From: Urechidicola croceus
Lineage (GTDB): Bacteria > Bacteroidota > Bacteroidia > Flavobacteriales > Flavobacteriaceae
Assembly (NCBI RefSeq): GCF_001761325.1
Contig: NZ_CP017478.1
Location: 2,687,501 to 2,751,500 of the forward strand
Direction: 5' to 3'
DNA: 64,000 nt
Made by a program: the position numbers and the translations under genes. Below, one piece after another: positions 8,264 through 18,361 of this stretch (positions are counted from its first letter, which is position 1; every line of letters starts with the position of its first letter). The notes beneath the pieces were generated by a model that worked only from the letters and a program-made list of their open reading frames with translations, did not search any database and had not been told where the DNA came from.

Positions 8264-10270
8264 ATGACAACATTAAATTCAAAAGTACCTAAAGGAGATA
8301 ACCTTTCAGAAAAGTGGTCAAAATACAAAGAACACATTAATCTTGTAAACCCTGCAAACAAACGTAATATAGATATTATAGTTGTTGGTACTGGTTTGGC
8401 AGGAGGTTCTGCTGCTGCAACTTTAGCAGAGTTAGGGTATAATGTAAAAGCATTTTGTTATCAAGATTCACCTCGTAGAGCACATTCTATTGCTGCTCAA
8501 GGAGGTATTAATGCAGCAAAAAATTATCAAGGAGATGGTGATTCTAACTACAGGTTGTTTTATGATACTGTAAAAGGAGGTGATTATCGTTCTCGAGAAG
8601 CAAACGTACATCGTTTGGCTGAGGTTTCTGGAAATATTATTGATCAATGTGTTGCACAAGGAGTACCATTTGCAAGAGATTATGGAGGCCTTTTAGACAA
8701 TCGTTCATTCGGTGGAGTGTTAGTTTCTCGTACTTTTTATGCAAAAGGTCAAACAGGTCAGCAATTATTATTAGGAGCATATTCAGCAATGAACCGTCAA
8801 ATAGCTCGTGGGAAAATTACGATGCACAACCGTCATGAAATGTTAGACGTTGTAAAAGTTGGGGGTAAAGCAAGAGGAATTATTGCTCGTAATTTAATTA
8901 CAGGTGAAATAGAACGTCATTCAGCACATGCTGTTGTTATTGCTTCTGGTGGATATGGAAATGTATATTTCTTATCTACAAACGCAATGGGTTCTAATGC
9001 TACTGCAGCATGGAAAATTCATAAAAAGGGAGCGTATTTCGCAAATCCTTGTTATACTCAAATTCACCCTACATGTATCCCACGAAGTGGAGATTATCAG
9101 TCTAAATTAACTTTGATGTCAGAGTCATTGCGTAATGATGGACGTATTTGGGTGCCTAAAAATATTGAAGATGTAAAAGCAATTAGAGAAGGAAAATTAA
9201 AACCAACTCAAATTGCTGAAGAAAATAGAGATTATTATTTAGAGCGTCGTTATCCAGCATTTGGTAACTTAGTACCTCGTGATGTTGCTTCAAGAGCAGC
9301 AAAAGAACGTTGTGATGCTGGTTATGGAGTAAATGCAACAGGAGAAGCTGTGTATTTAGATTTCGCTTCCGCAATTCAACGTTACGGAAAAGAACAAGCT
9401 AAAATTCATAATATTAATAATCCTTCTGAGAGTAAAATTTTAGAGTTAGGAGAAGCAATTGTTGAGGCAAAATACGGTAACTTATTTCAAATGTATGAAA
9501 AGATTGTTGCCGAAGACCCTTATAAAACACCGATGATGATTTATCCAGCAACTCACTATACAATGGGAGGAGTTTGGGTTGATTATAACTTAATGACTAC
9601 TGTTGAAGGGTTGTATTGTATTGGTGAAGCAAATTTCTCTGATCACGGTGCTAATAGACTTGGAGCATCTGCATTAATGCAAGGATTGGCCGATGGTTAT
9701 TTTGTATTACCATATACAATTGGAGATTATTTAGCAGATGATATTCGTACTGGAACTATTTCAATAGATTCAAAAGAGTTTGATGATGCAGAAAAAGAAG
9801 TTAAAGAAAGATTAGATTTCTTTATCAATAATGAAGGAACACATTCTGTAGATTATTACCACAAAAAATTAGGTAAGATCATGTGGGAAAAATGTGGAAT
9901 GGCTCGTAATAAAAAGGGATTAGAAGAAGCAATTCAAGAAATACAAGAAGTGCGAGAAGATTTCTGGAAGAATGTAAAAGTTCCTGGAAGTTTAAATGAA
10001 TTCAATCAAGAATTAGAAAAAGCAGGTAGAGTAGCAGATTTCTTAGAATTAGGAGAATTATTCGCAAAAGATGCTTTAAATCGTGAAGAATCTTGTGGAG
10101 GACATTTCCGTGAAGAACATGTTACAGAAGATGGTGAAGCAAAACGTGATGATAAGAATTTTGCATATGTTGCAGCATGGGAATACACAGGGAAACCAAG
10201 TGAAGCAATTTTACATAAAGAACAATTAGAATTTAAAGATATTGAGTTAAAAACTCGTTCATATAAATAA
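8264..10270 (+). CDS. sdhA: Succinate dehydrogenase flavoprotein subunit
   Basis: Oxidises succinate to fumarate at a covalently bound FAD on the inner face of the membrane. The 668 residues include the Rossmann [17 protein letters not shown] motif near residue 43, the FAD-linking histidine in [11 protein letters not shown] near 72, and the substrate-site segments around TQIHPTC and RLGASALMQ. The length matches the Bacteroidetes/epsilonproteobacterial non-classical type rather than the shorter E. coli SdhA. Middle gene of the operon, 9 nt after sdhC and 10 nt before sdhB. Confidence 0.97.
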   Translation: MTTLNSKVPKGDNLSEKWSKYKEHINLVNPANKRNIDIIVVGTGLAGGSAAATLAELGYNVKAFCYQDSPRRAHSIAAQGGINAAKNYQGDGDSNYRLFYDTVKGGDYRSREANVHRLAEVSGNIIDQCVAQGVPFARDYGGLLDNRSFGGVLVSRTFYAKGQTGQQLLLGAYSAMNRQIARGKITMHNRHEMLDVVKVGGKARGIIARNLITGEIERHSAHAVVIASGGYGNVYFLSTNAMGSNATAAWKIHKKGAYFANPCYTQIHPTCIPRSGDYQSKLTLMSESLRNDGRIWVPKNIEDVKAIREGKLKPTQIAEENRDYYLERRYPAFGNLVPRDVASRAAKERCDAGYGVNATGEAVYLDFASAIQRYGKEQAKIHNINNPSESKILELGEAIVEAKYGNLFQMYEKIVAEDPYKTPMMIYPATHYTMGGVWVDYNLMTTVEGLYCIGEANFSDHGANRLGASALMQGLADGYFVLPYTIGDYLADDIRTGTISIDSKEFDDAEKEVKERLDFFINNEGTHSVDYYHKKLGKIMWEKCGMARNKKGLEEAIQEIQEVREDFWKNVKVPGSLNEFNQELEKAGRVADFLELGELFAKDALNREESCGGHFREEHVTEDGEAKRDDKNFAYVAAWEYTGKPSEAILHKEQLEFKDIELKTRSYK

Positions 10271-10280
10271 AAGAGACAAT

Positions 10281-11027
10281 ATGAATTTAACGTTAAAGAT
10301 TTGGCGACAAAAGGGACCTCAGGATAAAGGACAAATGGTCGATTACAAAGTAACTGATATTTCAGAGCATATGTCATTTTTAGAAATGATGGATGTTTTA
10401 AATGAACAGTTAGTTAATTCAGGTGATGAGCCTGTTGCTTTTGATCATGATTGTCGTGAAGGAATTTGTGGTATGTGTTCTATGTATATCAATGGAGAAG
10501 CACACGGACCAGATAGAGGAATTACTACATGTCAACTGCATATGCGTTCATTTAAAGATGGTGATACTATATATATTGAACCATTTAGAGCAGCGGCATT
10601 TCCTGTGGTTAAAGATTTAGTTGTTGATCGTTCATCATTTGATAGAATACAACATGCAGGAGGGTATATTTCTGTAAATACATCTGGAAATACACAAGAT
10701 GCAAATTCAATTCCAATTTCTAAGGTTGATGCTGATGAAGCAATGGATGCTGCAACTTGTATTGGTTGTGGTGCCTGTGTAGCAACTTGTAAAAATTCTA
10801 GTGCAATGTTGTTTGTTGGTGCAAAAGTGTCGCAATATGCGTTATTACCTCAAGGTCAGGTTGAAGCTGCAGACAGAGTTATGAATATGGTTGCTCAAAT
10901 GGATTTAGAAGGTTTTGGAAACTGTACGAACACTGGTGCTTGTGAAGTGGAATGCCCTAAAGGAATTTCTTTAGAAAATATTGCGCGTATGAATCGTGAG
11001 TACATGAAAGCAACTACAAAAGGTTAA
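10281..11027 (+). CDS. sdhB: Succinate dehydrogenase iron-sulfur subunit
   Basis: Carries electrons from FAD to the quinone through three clusters. The ligands are visible: CREGICGMC and a later Cys in TTCQLH for 2Fe-2S (about 53-80), [11 protein letters not shown] for 4Fe-4S, and [14 protein letters not shown] for 3Fe-4S. The 248-residue length is normal. Last gene of sdhCAB, followed by a strong terminator. Confidence 0.97.
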   Translation: MNLTLKIWRQKGPQDKGQMVDYKVTDISEHMSFLEMMDVLNEQLVNSGDEPVAFDHDCREGICGMCSMYINGEAHGPDRGITTCQLHMRSFKDGDTIYIEPFRAAAFPVVKDLVVDRSSFDRIQHAGGYISVNTSGNTQDANSIPISKVDADEAMDAATCIGCGACVATCKNSSAMLFVGAKVSQYALLPQGQVEAADRVMNMVAQMDLEGFGNCTNTGACEVECPKGISLENIARMNREYMKATTKG

Positions 11028-11063
11028 AACATATTACAATCTTTCCAAAAGGGAAGGAGAAAT

Positions 11064-11097
11064 AAAAAAATCCCAAACTTATATTTGGGATTTTTTT
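11064..11097. terminator. Bidirectional terminator between sdhB and phytase genes
   Basis: A 14-bp stem (11064-11077 with 11084-11097) with core TCCCAAA/TTTGGGA, a six-base loop and seven-base A and T runs. It lies between convergent sdhB and the phytase gene. Confidence 0.9.
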
Positions 11098-11117
11098 ATT
11101 TTATAACCTTTTTAAAG

Positions 11118-12128
11118 TTAATTAAGTTTTAGAGAATCTAGATTGTGAAAGAAAAAATCTTGCTTATCATTCATAGATACAAATAAACCATTTGGATATT
11201 TTTTTCCTAAAGAATGTGTTACAACATCACAACCATCTGTTTCTAAAGTTCCTAAATTTAATGTTTTTACAAATGAATTGTCACTTCTATTAAAAAAGTT
11301 AAAGGTATGGTCTTGCTGATTTGAAACAATAATATACCCTTTATCATTTGCATAAGATGCGATTGCAATACCTTCAATATCGTCTTTAAAATACTCTCCA
11401 CCAAAAATTGAAATTTCATTATTCCCTTTTGCTGGATTTGCATAATATTTTCGTATTCCAACTCCTTCATCAGAAAAATAAACAAAACCTAAAGCATCAT
11501 CAATAGCAATAGCTTCAATTTCTTTTTCACCACTAAAATTTCCAAATTTTCTCATTAAGTGAGATTTTACACCTATTGAATCTGCAATAAATTCATATTG
11601 ATATAAATAGTTTTTTGTTGGTCCTTTTTTGCGACTTACAATTGCTGAAATACTTCCGTTCTGTGGGTTTTTGTATAGTGAAATTCCCATTGGTCTTTTC
11701 ATTTCAACATTAGTTTCATCTGTAAAAACTTTGAAGCCCCCATTGTCTAATGGTTTCATATCTGGAATCGAAAACAATCTGATTTGGTGTTTTTCACGTT
11801 CAGTAAAAACTAATATATCGGTAAATGTAGAATCAGTCAATGCAAAATCATATTCAACATCTACATTGTTAGGATAACTTATACCTGTAATACTTTTTTC
11901 TTTGATGATTTTTCCGTCTAAGTCAAAAGCATAAACACCACCATTAACTTCATCTTTGTCGGTTCCAAAAACAATACTTTTTTCAGGGTTGTTTTTATTA
12001 ATCCATATTGCAGGGTCATCACTATCATGTGGTAATTTTTCGGTAATTAATGTTGGTTTTATTTCTGGTAGTTGTTTCTTACACGAAACAAAAGCTAGAA
12101 GAAAAATTAAGTATATAGAATATTTCAT
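11118..12128 (-). CDS. Beta-propeller phytase (3-phytase), lipoprotein
   Basis: Predicted to release phosphate from phytate (inositol hexakisphosphate) in a calcium-dependent way. The 336-residue sequence begins with a lipoprotein signal, Cys16 after LLAFVS. Beta-propeller phytase hallmarks follow in order: DSDDPAIW (35-42), GGVYAFDLDGK, NNVDVEYDF, the EKEIEAIAIDD segment with YFSDEGVGIRKY, and DDIEGIAIA, which supply the calcium and phosphate ligands. It starts 3 nt after the stop of a TonB-dependent receptor gene, so the two are one operon. A receptor that imports phytate or its complexes and a surface or periplasmic phytase would make a phosphate-scavenging unit. I saw no Pho box. Confidence 0.9.
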   Translation of the reverse strand: MKYSIYLIFLLAFVSCKKQLPEIKPTLITEKLPHDSDDPAIWINKNNPEKSIVFGTDKDEVNGGVYAFDLDGKIIKEKSITGISYPNNVDVEYDFALTDSTFTDILVFTEREKHQIRLFSIPDMKPLDNGGFKVFTDETNVEMKRPMGISLYKNPQNGSISAIVSRKKGPTKNYLYQYEFIADSIGVKSHLMRKFGNFSGEKEIEAIAIDDALGFVYFSDEGVGIRKYYANPAKGNNEISIFGGEYFKDDIEGIAIASYANDKGYIIVSNQQDHTFNFFNRSDNSFVKTLNLGTLETDGCDVVTHSLGKKYPNGLFVSMNDKQDFFFHNLDSLKLN

Positions 12129-12131
12129 TTT

Positions 12132-14924
12132 TTATTTTTTAAATAAGTCGTATTTCAAACCGAATGTTAAACGTTGTTTATAATATTCCATTTGCATAGT
12201 CCTTTCAGAAACACCTTGATAATAGCGTAAAGGTTGGTTTGTGATATTATTTAAATCTGCATAAAAAGTTAAATTATCATTGATGTTATATGATGCATTA
12301 AAATCTAAAAAGAATTGTTGATCATAATATCTATCTTCAAAATCATTTCCTCCTAATTCATCTAAATAGGCATCAGAAAAGTTAGCAGAAATTCGTGCGC
12401 TAAACTTTTTGTCAGAATAGGAAAAAGAACCATTAAACATATGAGGAGCAGCACCTGGTAAATCTAAATTCCCACGTTCATCACCATCTTCATTACGAAT
12501 TCCTTTTGCTTCTGAGCTCAAATATGTATAGTTTAAATATACACCAAAGTTTTTAGCAAATTGTTTTTGGAAGGCAATCTCAGCACCAAATACATCTGCA
12601 TTATCACCATTTAAAGGTTGAAATAAATCGTAGCCGGTTGCTTGATCTTCACTAATAAATACATAAGAAAAGTCTTTAATGTTTTTATAGAATAAACCAC
12701 CAGAAATGATTCCTATGGATTCAAAATAACGTTCAGCCATTATATCAAAGTTCATAGAAGTTGCAGGGTTTAAATCTGCATTTCCTATAAATATTTCTTC
12801 ATCTTCATTGTTTATTTCGCTAAATGGAACTAAATCTACATAGTTTGGACGTGCTATGGTGTTTGTCCAAGCAAATCGCAAAATAGTTCTGTTGTTTAGA
12901 TCATATTTAAAGTGAAGACCAGGTAAAAAGTTTGAATAAGTATTCTCATCATTTAATTCGCTTGTTCCTGCGATATCTCCTTCTTCATCAAAAATGATTT
13001 CGTTTCCTGTACTTTCAATTTTAGTACTTTCTAACCTTAAACCTGTAAGCACTGTTAATTTGTCTGATAATTTTTGATTTGCCATTATATAACCAGCAAA
13101 AACATTTTCTTTTACATCAAAATTTGCAGTAATAAATTCATCTACTAATAGTTCGTTCTCAAATTGATCAGTGTTGAATAAATTTAAACTTCCTAAGAAT
13201 TCAGGTGTTACAAATTGCCCTGATTGATATTGACTTCCTGTTGCGAAATCACTTTTACTATAGTCTCTTAAAGGCACATCAATTAGAGACTCAAATCCAG
13301 AAAGAGGTTCAAATTCGTAAAAATTATTATCGCGATTTTTGTTTTTGATCCTAGCTTTAGCACCAAATTTAATTGTACCATCACCTTGGCCAAACATATC
13401 AGAAGGTAATTCAAAGTTTGTGAATATATTAAAATCTTCTTCTTCAGTAAATTGATTTTCTTCAGTAATTTCTTTTAATTCAAAATTTGCTAAATCTACA
13501 TCGCTAGAATTAATAGGGCTAATAATTGGGAATTCAGTATCAGAAATATCTTGGTTGATTTCAAAGGCATCACCAATTTCATATTCTATATAACGCTCAT
13601 TTAGTCTTTCTTCTGATGCTTTAGCAAATGAAGTTGTCCAATCAAATTTTAAATTTCCAAATAAATGTTTTCCGCCTAAGTTGTAGTTTTGCATACGTTG
13701 GTCTTCCAAACGTTTATTTTTATTTCTATTATTATCAATACCACCTTTAGTTTGACGTCTAACTTCACCTTCATATCCTATAATATTTTCAGTACCATCG
13801 GCAAAAATAGGTTCCATACTTCTGTAACGAAGTCTTAAACGATTTTCTCTATCATCTCTCCAATTGTACATTGTTTTTAGATAGATTTCATTATTTTCGT
13901 TAAACTTATAATCTAAATTTACGGAAAAACTTCTTCTTATTCGTTGCACTAAATATGTTCTTAAGTCAAATTCTTCTATATAAGGATTTACTTCAATATC
14001 TTCTTCAGTAATTGGGCTTTCGGCTTCATTTAACCATACTGCTTCAACATTGTCTGACCCGAAATCATTGTCATTAATTGATGTAGATATCATCCATCCA
14101 AATTTTTCATTTTTGCTTCTATCTCCAAGTAAAAAAGAACCAGTTAATACTCTTTTATCAGTGATAAAATTAACACCAGATCCAGCAGTCGCTGATAATC
14201 GGAAACCTTGAGGAGATGTTTTCGTAATTAAATTTACTGAGCCTCCAAGAGCATCTGCATCCATATCTGGAGTTACTGCTTTGTTTACTTCGATAGTTTG
14301 AATCATATCAGAAGGAATTAAATCCATTTGCACATTTCTGTTATCGCCTTCGGCAGAAGGAATTCTACTTCCGTTTAATGTAACTGAGTTTAATTGTGGT
14401 GCTAAACCTCTAATTATAATATTACGTGCCTCACCTTGATCTACTTGCATTGTAATTCCAGGAATACGTTTTACTGCATCTCCAATGTTTGCATCAGGAA
14501 ATTTCCCAATTTGATCAGTTGAAACAACATTTGTAATGTTTTGATTATTTTTTTGAGTGTTTAAAGCTTTTGCTTGTCCGCTTGAAAACCCCGTAACATA
14601 AACTTCCCCTAATTCAGTTGCTTCAGAAGTTAGGGTAATTGAAATTGTAGTGGTTTCTGACTCATTTATTGTAATTTCTTGTTTAATATCAGCATATCCA
14701 AGGTATTCAATTAATAGATTGTGAGTACCAGTAGGGATGTTAACCATAGTAAAGTCACCATCAAAATCGGAAACGACTCCTTTGTTTAGTTCTTTGATTA
14801 AAATTGTTGCACCTGGAACAGGTAATCCATTATCATCAGTAATAGTTCCTTGAAGGTTTCCAGTCTGCGCTAGTCCGTTAAAAAAAAATGCAATAAGCAT
14901 TAAAAGTGTAATTTTTTGTTTCAT
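12132..14924 (-). CDS. TonB-dependent outer-membrane receptor, phytase-linked
   Basis: 930 residues with a signal peptide ending near GLAQ (residue 20), a carboxypeptidase-regulatory-like beta sandwich (about 22-110, starting GNLQGTITDDNGLPVPGA), a plug domain (about 125-235, with TDQIGKFPDANIGDAVKRIPGI and IIIRGLAPQLNSVTLNG) and a 22-strand-type barrel to the end. It transports a ligand across the outer membrane with TonB energy. No SusD-like partner is next to it. The downstream phytase, 3 nt away, suggests a phytate-derived or metal-phytate ligand, which is inference. The 255 bp upstream contain no clear -7 box. Confidence 0.92.
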   Translation of the reverse strand: MKQKITLLMLIAFFFNGLAQTGNLQGTITDDNGLPVPGATILIKELNKGVVSDFDGDFTMVNIPTGTHNLLIEYLGYADIKQEITINESETTTISITLTSEATELGEVYVTGFSSGQAKALNTQKNNQNITNVVSTDQIGKFPDANIGDAVKRIPGITMQVDQGEARNIIIRGLAPQLNSVTLNGSRIPSAEGDNRNVQMDLIPSDMIQTIEVNKAVTPDMDADALGGSVNLITKTSPQGFRLSATAGSGVNFITDKRVLTGSFLLGDRSKNEKFGWMISTSINDNDFGSDNVEAVWLNEAESPITEEDIEVNPYIEEFDLRTYLVQRIRRSFSVNLDYKFNENNEIYLKTMYNWRDDRENRLRLRYRSMEPIFADGTENIIGYEGEVRRQTKGGIDNNRNKNKRLEDQRMQNYNLGGKHLFGNLKFDWTTSFAKASEERLNERYIEYEIGDAFEINQDISDTEFPIISPINSSDVDLANFELKEITEENQFTEEEDFNIFTNFELPSDMFGQGDGTIKFGAKARIKNKNRDNNFYEFEPLSGFESLIDVPLRDYSKSDFATGSQYQSGQFVTPEFLGSLNLFNTDQFENELLVDEFITANFDVKENVFAGYIMANQKLSDKLTVLTGLRLESTKIESTGNEIIFDEEGDIAGTSELNDENTYSNFLPGLHFKYDLNNRTILRFAWTNTIARPNYVDLVPFSEINNEDEEIFIGNADLNPATSMNFDIMAERYFESIGIISGGLFYKNIKDFSYVFISEDQATGYDLFQPLNGDNADVFGAEIAFQKQFAKNFGVYLNYTYLSSEAKGIRNEDGDERGNLDLPGAAPHMFNGSFSYSDKKFSARISANFSDAYLDELGGNDFEDRYYDQQFFLDFNASYNINDNLTFYADLNNITNQPLRYYQGVSERTMQMEYYKQRLTFGLKYDLFKK

Positions 14925-15179
14925 GATTAGTTTTAGGTTTAAGAAAACTAATTAATGAAATACAAATCAAAATTGTTTTACTGAAATTTCAAGTTTGTGT
15001 TAATTATTGAGAATTTGAATTGTGCCTTAATTTAAAATGAACGATTAATTAATAATTACATAATGTAAGAATGGTTTTTCGAAGGTTAGAAATTTGTGAT
15101 TGAGTAGAATAGATATAAAATTAGATTTTATTCAAAGAAGACCACGATGTTTATCATTTATTTAAAAAAGATATAATTT

Positions 15180-15626
15180 TTATGCGTTGCTTGGAATTTT
15201 TTTGTTTTTCCAAAATTGCATGACAATAAATGAGCAAACAATTGATGACGCCATTCCCTCCATAAAAAGTGCAACAGCCAATAGTGGTGGGCTGAGTGTT
15301 TTTCCCCAAATAGTAGAATCTTCCATTACATTAATGAATGAAGGCTCTATATAAAACAAATAAACTGTAAAGGAAACAATAATAAATATTAAACTTAATA
15401 GTGAAGTGAATAAACCTATAAATAAGTTTTGTAAGTATAAAGAGTTCTGGTTATGTTTGAAGTTTTCTTTAATTGCACTATTGATTCCCCAAAAAACAAA
15501 GGCAAAATTTAGCACACGAAGTTGTGTAATATGTTCTAAACGCAATAGTTTCATTAAGAAGAAAAAAACTACAATACCTAGAAATATTTTTATTGCATTT
15601 TTTAAAACTATTTTTTCTACTCCCAT
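15180..15626 (-). CDS. Small four-span membrane protein of unknown function
   Basis: 148 residues with about four hydrophobic segments (roughly 10-28, 34-50, 65-92, 112-138). The N-terminus is short and basic, and the C-terminus ends in a charged KNKKIPSNA tail. I do not recognise a family with certainty; it resembles the small DUF4199-type membrane proteins of Bacteroidetes in size and layout only. It stands alone, with 255 bp to the phytase-linked receptor and about 120 bp to the divergent nitrilase gene. Confidence 0.65.
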   Translation of the reverse strand: MGVEKIVLKNAIKIFLGIVVFFFLMKLLRLEHITQLRVLNFAFVFWGINSAIKENFKHNQNSLYLQNLFIGLFTSLLSLIFIIVSFTVYLFYIEPSFINVMEDSTIWGKTLSPPLLAVALFMEGMASSIVCSFIVMQFWKNKKIPSNA

Positions 15627-15745
15627 AATAAATAATTTACACAGTCAAAATACGATATAAAGTTACTGATAATTAATTAATTATGAAAATATACTCCTTT
15701 TAATAATAATGTAAGGAAGAATTATTTTTTGTTTAATTTTATGTG

Positions 15746-16528
15746 ATGAAAGAAAAATTAAATATTGTAGCTGTACAGGCAGATATATTTTGGGAGGATA
15801 TTGATGCTAATATCAAAAACTATAATAGTATTCTTTTGGAAATTTCTCATGAGGTGGATTTAATAGTTTTACCTGAAATGTTTTCGACAGGTTTTTCTAT
15901 GGAACCTTATACATGTGCTGAAAAAATGAATGGAATAAGTGTTTCTTGGATGATCCAAATAGCAAAAGAGAAACAAGTAGCAATCACGGGAAGTTTAATA
16001 ATTAAAGAAAATGATGAATATTATAATCGTTTAGTTTTTGTGTTTCCAAATGGACGACTTGAGACTTATGATAAAAGACATTTATTTTCATTAGGTGGTG
16101 AAGATAAATTTTATTCTAGTGGTAGAGAAAAGTTGATTGTAGAATATAAAGGCTGGAAAATATTCCCATTAATTTGTTATGATTTACGTTTTCCTGTTTG
16201 GTCTAGAAATACAGATGATTATCATATTTTAATTTATGTTGCAAATTGGCCTAAACCTAGAATTAATGCATGGGATTCACTTTTAAAAGCAAGAGCTATA
16301 GAAAACATGTGTTATGTTATTGGAGTCAATAGAGTAGGTTTAGATGGTAATAATTTAGAATATATAGGACATTCACAAGTATATGATATATTGGGAAATG
16401 AATTGGAAAGATCTAAAACAAAAAAGGATGATGTAATATCATGTATTTTAGATATTAAAACATTAAATAAAGCAAGAAAAGAACTTTCTTTTTTAAATGA
16501 TAAAGACTCATTTTTTATTGAAAAATGA
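15746..16528 (+). CDS. Nitrilase-superfamily amidohydrolase, omega-amidase (YafV/Nit2-like)
   Basis: Carbon-nitrogen hydrolase of about 260 residues. The catalytic triad is clear: Glu44 in LPEMFSTGF, Lys110 in TYDKRHLF, Cys144 in LICYDLRFP. The DLRFPVW and GHSQVYD stretches fit the YafV/omega-amidase branch, which hydrolyses alpha-ketoglutaramate or ketosuccinamate, linked to methionine salvage and glutamine transaminase. An in-frame GTG lies one codon earlier (15743), but the ATG at 15746 gives the normal family start. The last codons and the stop lie inside a 14-bp hairpin. Confidence 0.88.
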   Translation: MKEKLNIVAVQADIFWEDIDANIKNYNSILLEISHEVDLIVLPEMFSTGFSMEPYTCAEKMNGISVSWMIQIAKEKQVAITGSLIIKENDEYYNRLVFVFPNGRLETYDKRHLFSLGGEDKFYSSGREKLIVEYKGWKIFPLICYDLRFPVWSRNTDDYHILIYVANWPKPRINAWDSLLKARAIENMCYVIGVNRVGLDGNNLEYIGHSQVYDILGNELERSKTKKDDVISCILDIKTLNKARKELSFLNDKDSFFIEK

Positions 16529-16534
16529 GTCTTT
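16502..16534. terminator. Hairpin overlapping the end of the nitrilase gene
   Basis: A perfect 14-bp stem (16502-16515 with 16521-16534) and a five-base loop. The TGA stop (16526-16528) is within the right arm, so the last eight codons encode the left arm and loop. There is no long T-run after the stem, so it may act as a weak bidirectional terminator with the convergent desaturase or as an mRNA 3'-end shield. Confidence 0.65.
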
Positions 16535-16557
16535 AATATTGTTTAGTTTAATACTTT

Positions 16558-17550
16558 TTATGCAGGTATCATCCACTTGAAATTGTATTTTGTATTTGGA
16601 ATTACAATTCTTTCAGTAATTCGTTGCATTCTATCAGGTAGTTTCATTAAATAATCTCTTGCTTTTTCTGCTTCTGCAGTTAAACCAGTAATTTTGTCTA
16701 TTTCCCAAGCCACATTTAACTTTTTAAGAATATCTACATAATCAAATCCAGTATATACACCTGCGCGTTGAGCAACAGTCGAAAAATGATCAAATAAACT
16801 TCCTTTTTCTTCACCAGAATGTCTTAAATGTAAGGCAGGCATTACAATTTTATGTTTCATCATATGTTGAAAAGCTAACATCATTTCGCTTGGATCATAT
16901 TTAAAAATTTGTCTTACAAATTCAGTGTATGCTAAATGATGACGCATTTCATCTCCAGCAATAATTTTAGACATTTTAGCTAATAATTTATGCCCGCTTT
17001 TTCTTGCATGTTTAGCTACGTTATTATGTGAAATGTAGGTTGCTAATTCTTGAAAACTAGTATAAACAAAATTCTTATAAGGGTCACGTGCAGTACCAAT
17101 ATCAAAACCGTCAGATATTAAATGTTGTGTCGTAATTTCTACTTCACGCATATTAACTCTTCCTGATAAGTATAAATACTTGTTTAAAACATCTCCATGC
17201 CTATTTTCTTCTCCAGTCCAAGATCGAATCCATTTTGCCCAACCATTATCACCACCATTTTCACTATGTTGTGAAATACCCTGAACATCAAGTAGCCACG
17301 ATTCATAGGTTGGTAATGCCTCTTCAGTAATAGTGTCACCAACTAATGAAACCCAAAAGTCATCATCTAAATCTTTTGATAACTCTCTAATTTCTTTAAC
17401 TTCTTCTATAAATGAATCACTCTGAGAATTAGGAAGAAAATCAGTTGGTTGCCATATTTTTTCAGGAACAATTAGAAATTTTTCTACAAATGTATCTATA
17501 CTCTTTTCAAGCGTTTGCATCACCTCTAAGCGAATATTGTGTAAGGACAT
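16558..17550 (-). CDS. Acyl-[acyl-carrier-protein] desaturase
   Basis: Soluble diiron desaturase that puts a double bond into acyl-ACP, using O2 and ferredoxin. The 330-residue all-helical sequence has both iron motifs: EENRHG (114-119) and DEMRHH (200-205). In this fold the two E-x2-H motifs and two further Glu residues hold the iron pair. It follows plsC by 26 nt on the same strand, so desaturation and phospholipid assembly are co-expressed, which fits membrane fluidity control. Confidence 0.92.
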   Translation of the reverse strand: MSLHNIRLEVMQTLEKSIDTFVEKFLIVPEKIWQPTDFLPNSQSDSFIEEVKEIRELSKDLDDDFWVSLVGDTITEEALPTYESWLLDVQGISQHSENGGDNGWAKWIRSWTGEENRHGDVLNKYLYLSGRVNMREVEITTQHLISDGFDIGTARDPYKNFVYTSFQELATYISHNNVAKHARKSGHKLLAKMSKIIAGDEMRHHLAYTEFVRQIFKYDPSEMMLAFQHMMKHKIVMPALHLRHSGEEKGSLFDHFSTVAQRAGVYTGFDYVDILKKLNVAWEIDKITGLTAEAEKARDYLMKLPDRMQRITERIVIPNTKYNFKWMIPA

Positions 17551-17576
17551 ATATTGTTGTGTTTGTTGTTTAAGGC

Positions 17577-18314
17577 TTACGAAATTACGCTATTTTTAAT
17601 GGTTTTTTCTACCTTTTCAAATAATTCTTCAAATTTTAAAGATGATGCTTGTATTGGTTTATGAACTTCAAATATTAAATCTACTCCAATATTCATAGGA
17701 AAACCACCATATTTTAAAAGTTTCCATGAATTATTTATTGTTAATGGAACAATGTATGCGGAAGGAATTTTTTTGACTAAAGTTTTCATACCGTTGCTTG
17801 AAAACCGCTTTGGAATACCGTCACGGCTTCTAGTACCTTCTGGAAAAATTACTGCTGCGAATTTATTTTTTTCTATATACTTACCAAATCTTGCTAACTC
17901 TTCAATTGCTTGTTTAGGATTTTTTCTATCTATTAAGGCACTTCCCCCATGCCTTAAATTAAAAGAAACACTAGGAATTCCTTTACCCAATTCTTTTTTA
18001 GAGACAAATTTTGGGTGGTATTTCCTCATAAACCATATAATTGCTGGAATATCATTCATACTTTGATGATTAGATACAATTATTAAAGGGGCATTTTCGG
18101 GTATAGTTTGTTTATTGATAAACTTAATTTTAGTACCTAAAAAATGTAAACATCTAACCAGTCCTAGATTTAATATTGAAACAACTTTTTTATGTAAGTT
18201 ATATCCACCAAGTTTTAAGGCTATCCATTGAATAGGGTGGAAGATTAGTAATAATAATCCGTAAAATAAATAGAATATAATAGTTAGTGGATATGCAATT
18301 ATTTTTTTCATCAT
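17577..18314 (-). CDS. plsC: 1-acyl-sn-glycerol-3-phosphate acyltransferase
   Basis: Makes phosphatidic acid by acylating lysophosphatidic acid at the inner membrane. The acyltransferase block motifs are present: NHQSMND (H-x4-D, near 82-88), the GSALIDR segment, and FPEGTRSRDG near 160. An N-terminal hydrophobic segment (about 8-32) anchors it. The 245-residue length is normal. It precedes the acyl-ACP desaturase gene in an operon, and a terminator separates it from the gene upstream. Confidence 0.9.
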   Translation of the reverse strand: MMKKIIAYPLTIIFYLFYGLLLLIFHPIQWIALKLGGYNLHKKVVSILNLGLVRCLHFLGTKIKFINKQTIPENAPLIIVSNHQSMNDIPAIIWFMRKYHPKFVSKKELGKGIPSVSFNLRHGGSALIDRKNPKQAIEELARFGKYIEKNKFAAVIFPEGTRSRDGIPKRFSSNGMKTLVKKIPSAYIVPLTINNSWKLLKYGGFPMNIGVDLIFEVHKPIQASSLKFEELFEKVEKTIKNSVIS

Positions 18315-18337
18315 TTATTTTTGAGGTAAAAAAATAT

Positions 18338-18351
18338 CCCGCGATAGCGGG
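18338..18351 (-). terminator. Intrinsic terminator after the four-span protein gene
   Basis: On the minus strand, CCCGC-TATC-GCGGG is followed by ATATTTTTTT. It lies just after the gene ending at 18362 and before plsC, ending that transcript. Confidence 0.85.
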
Positions 18352-18361
18352 AATTAATTTT

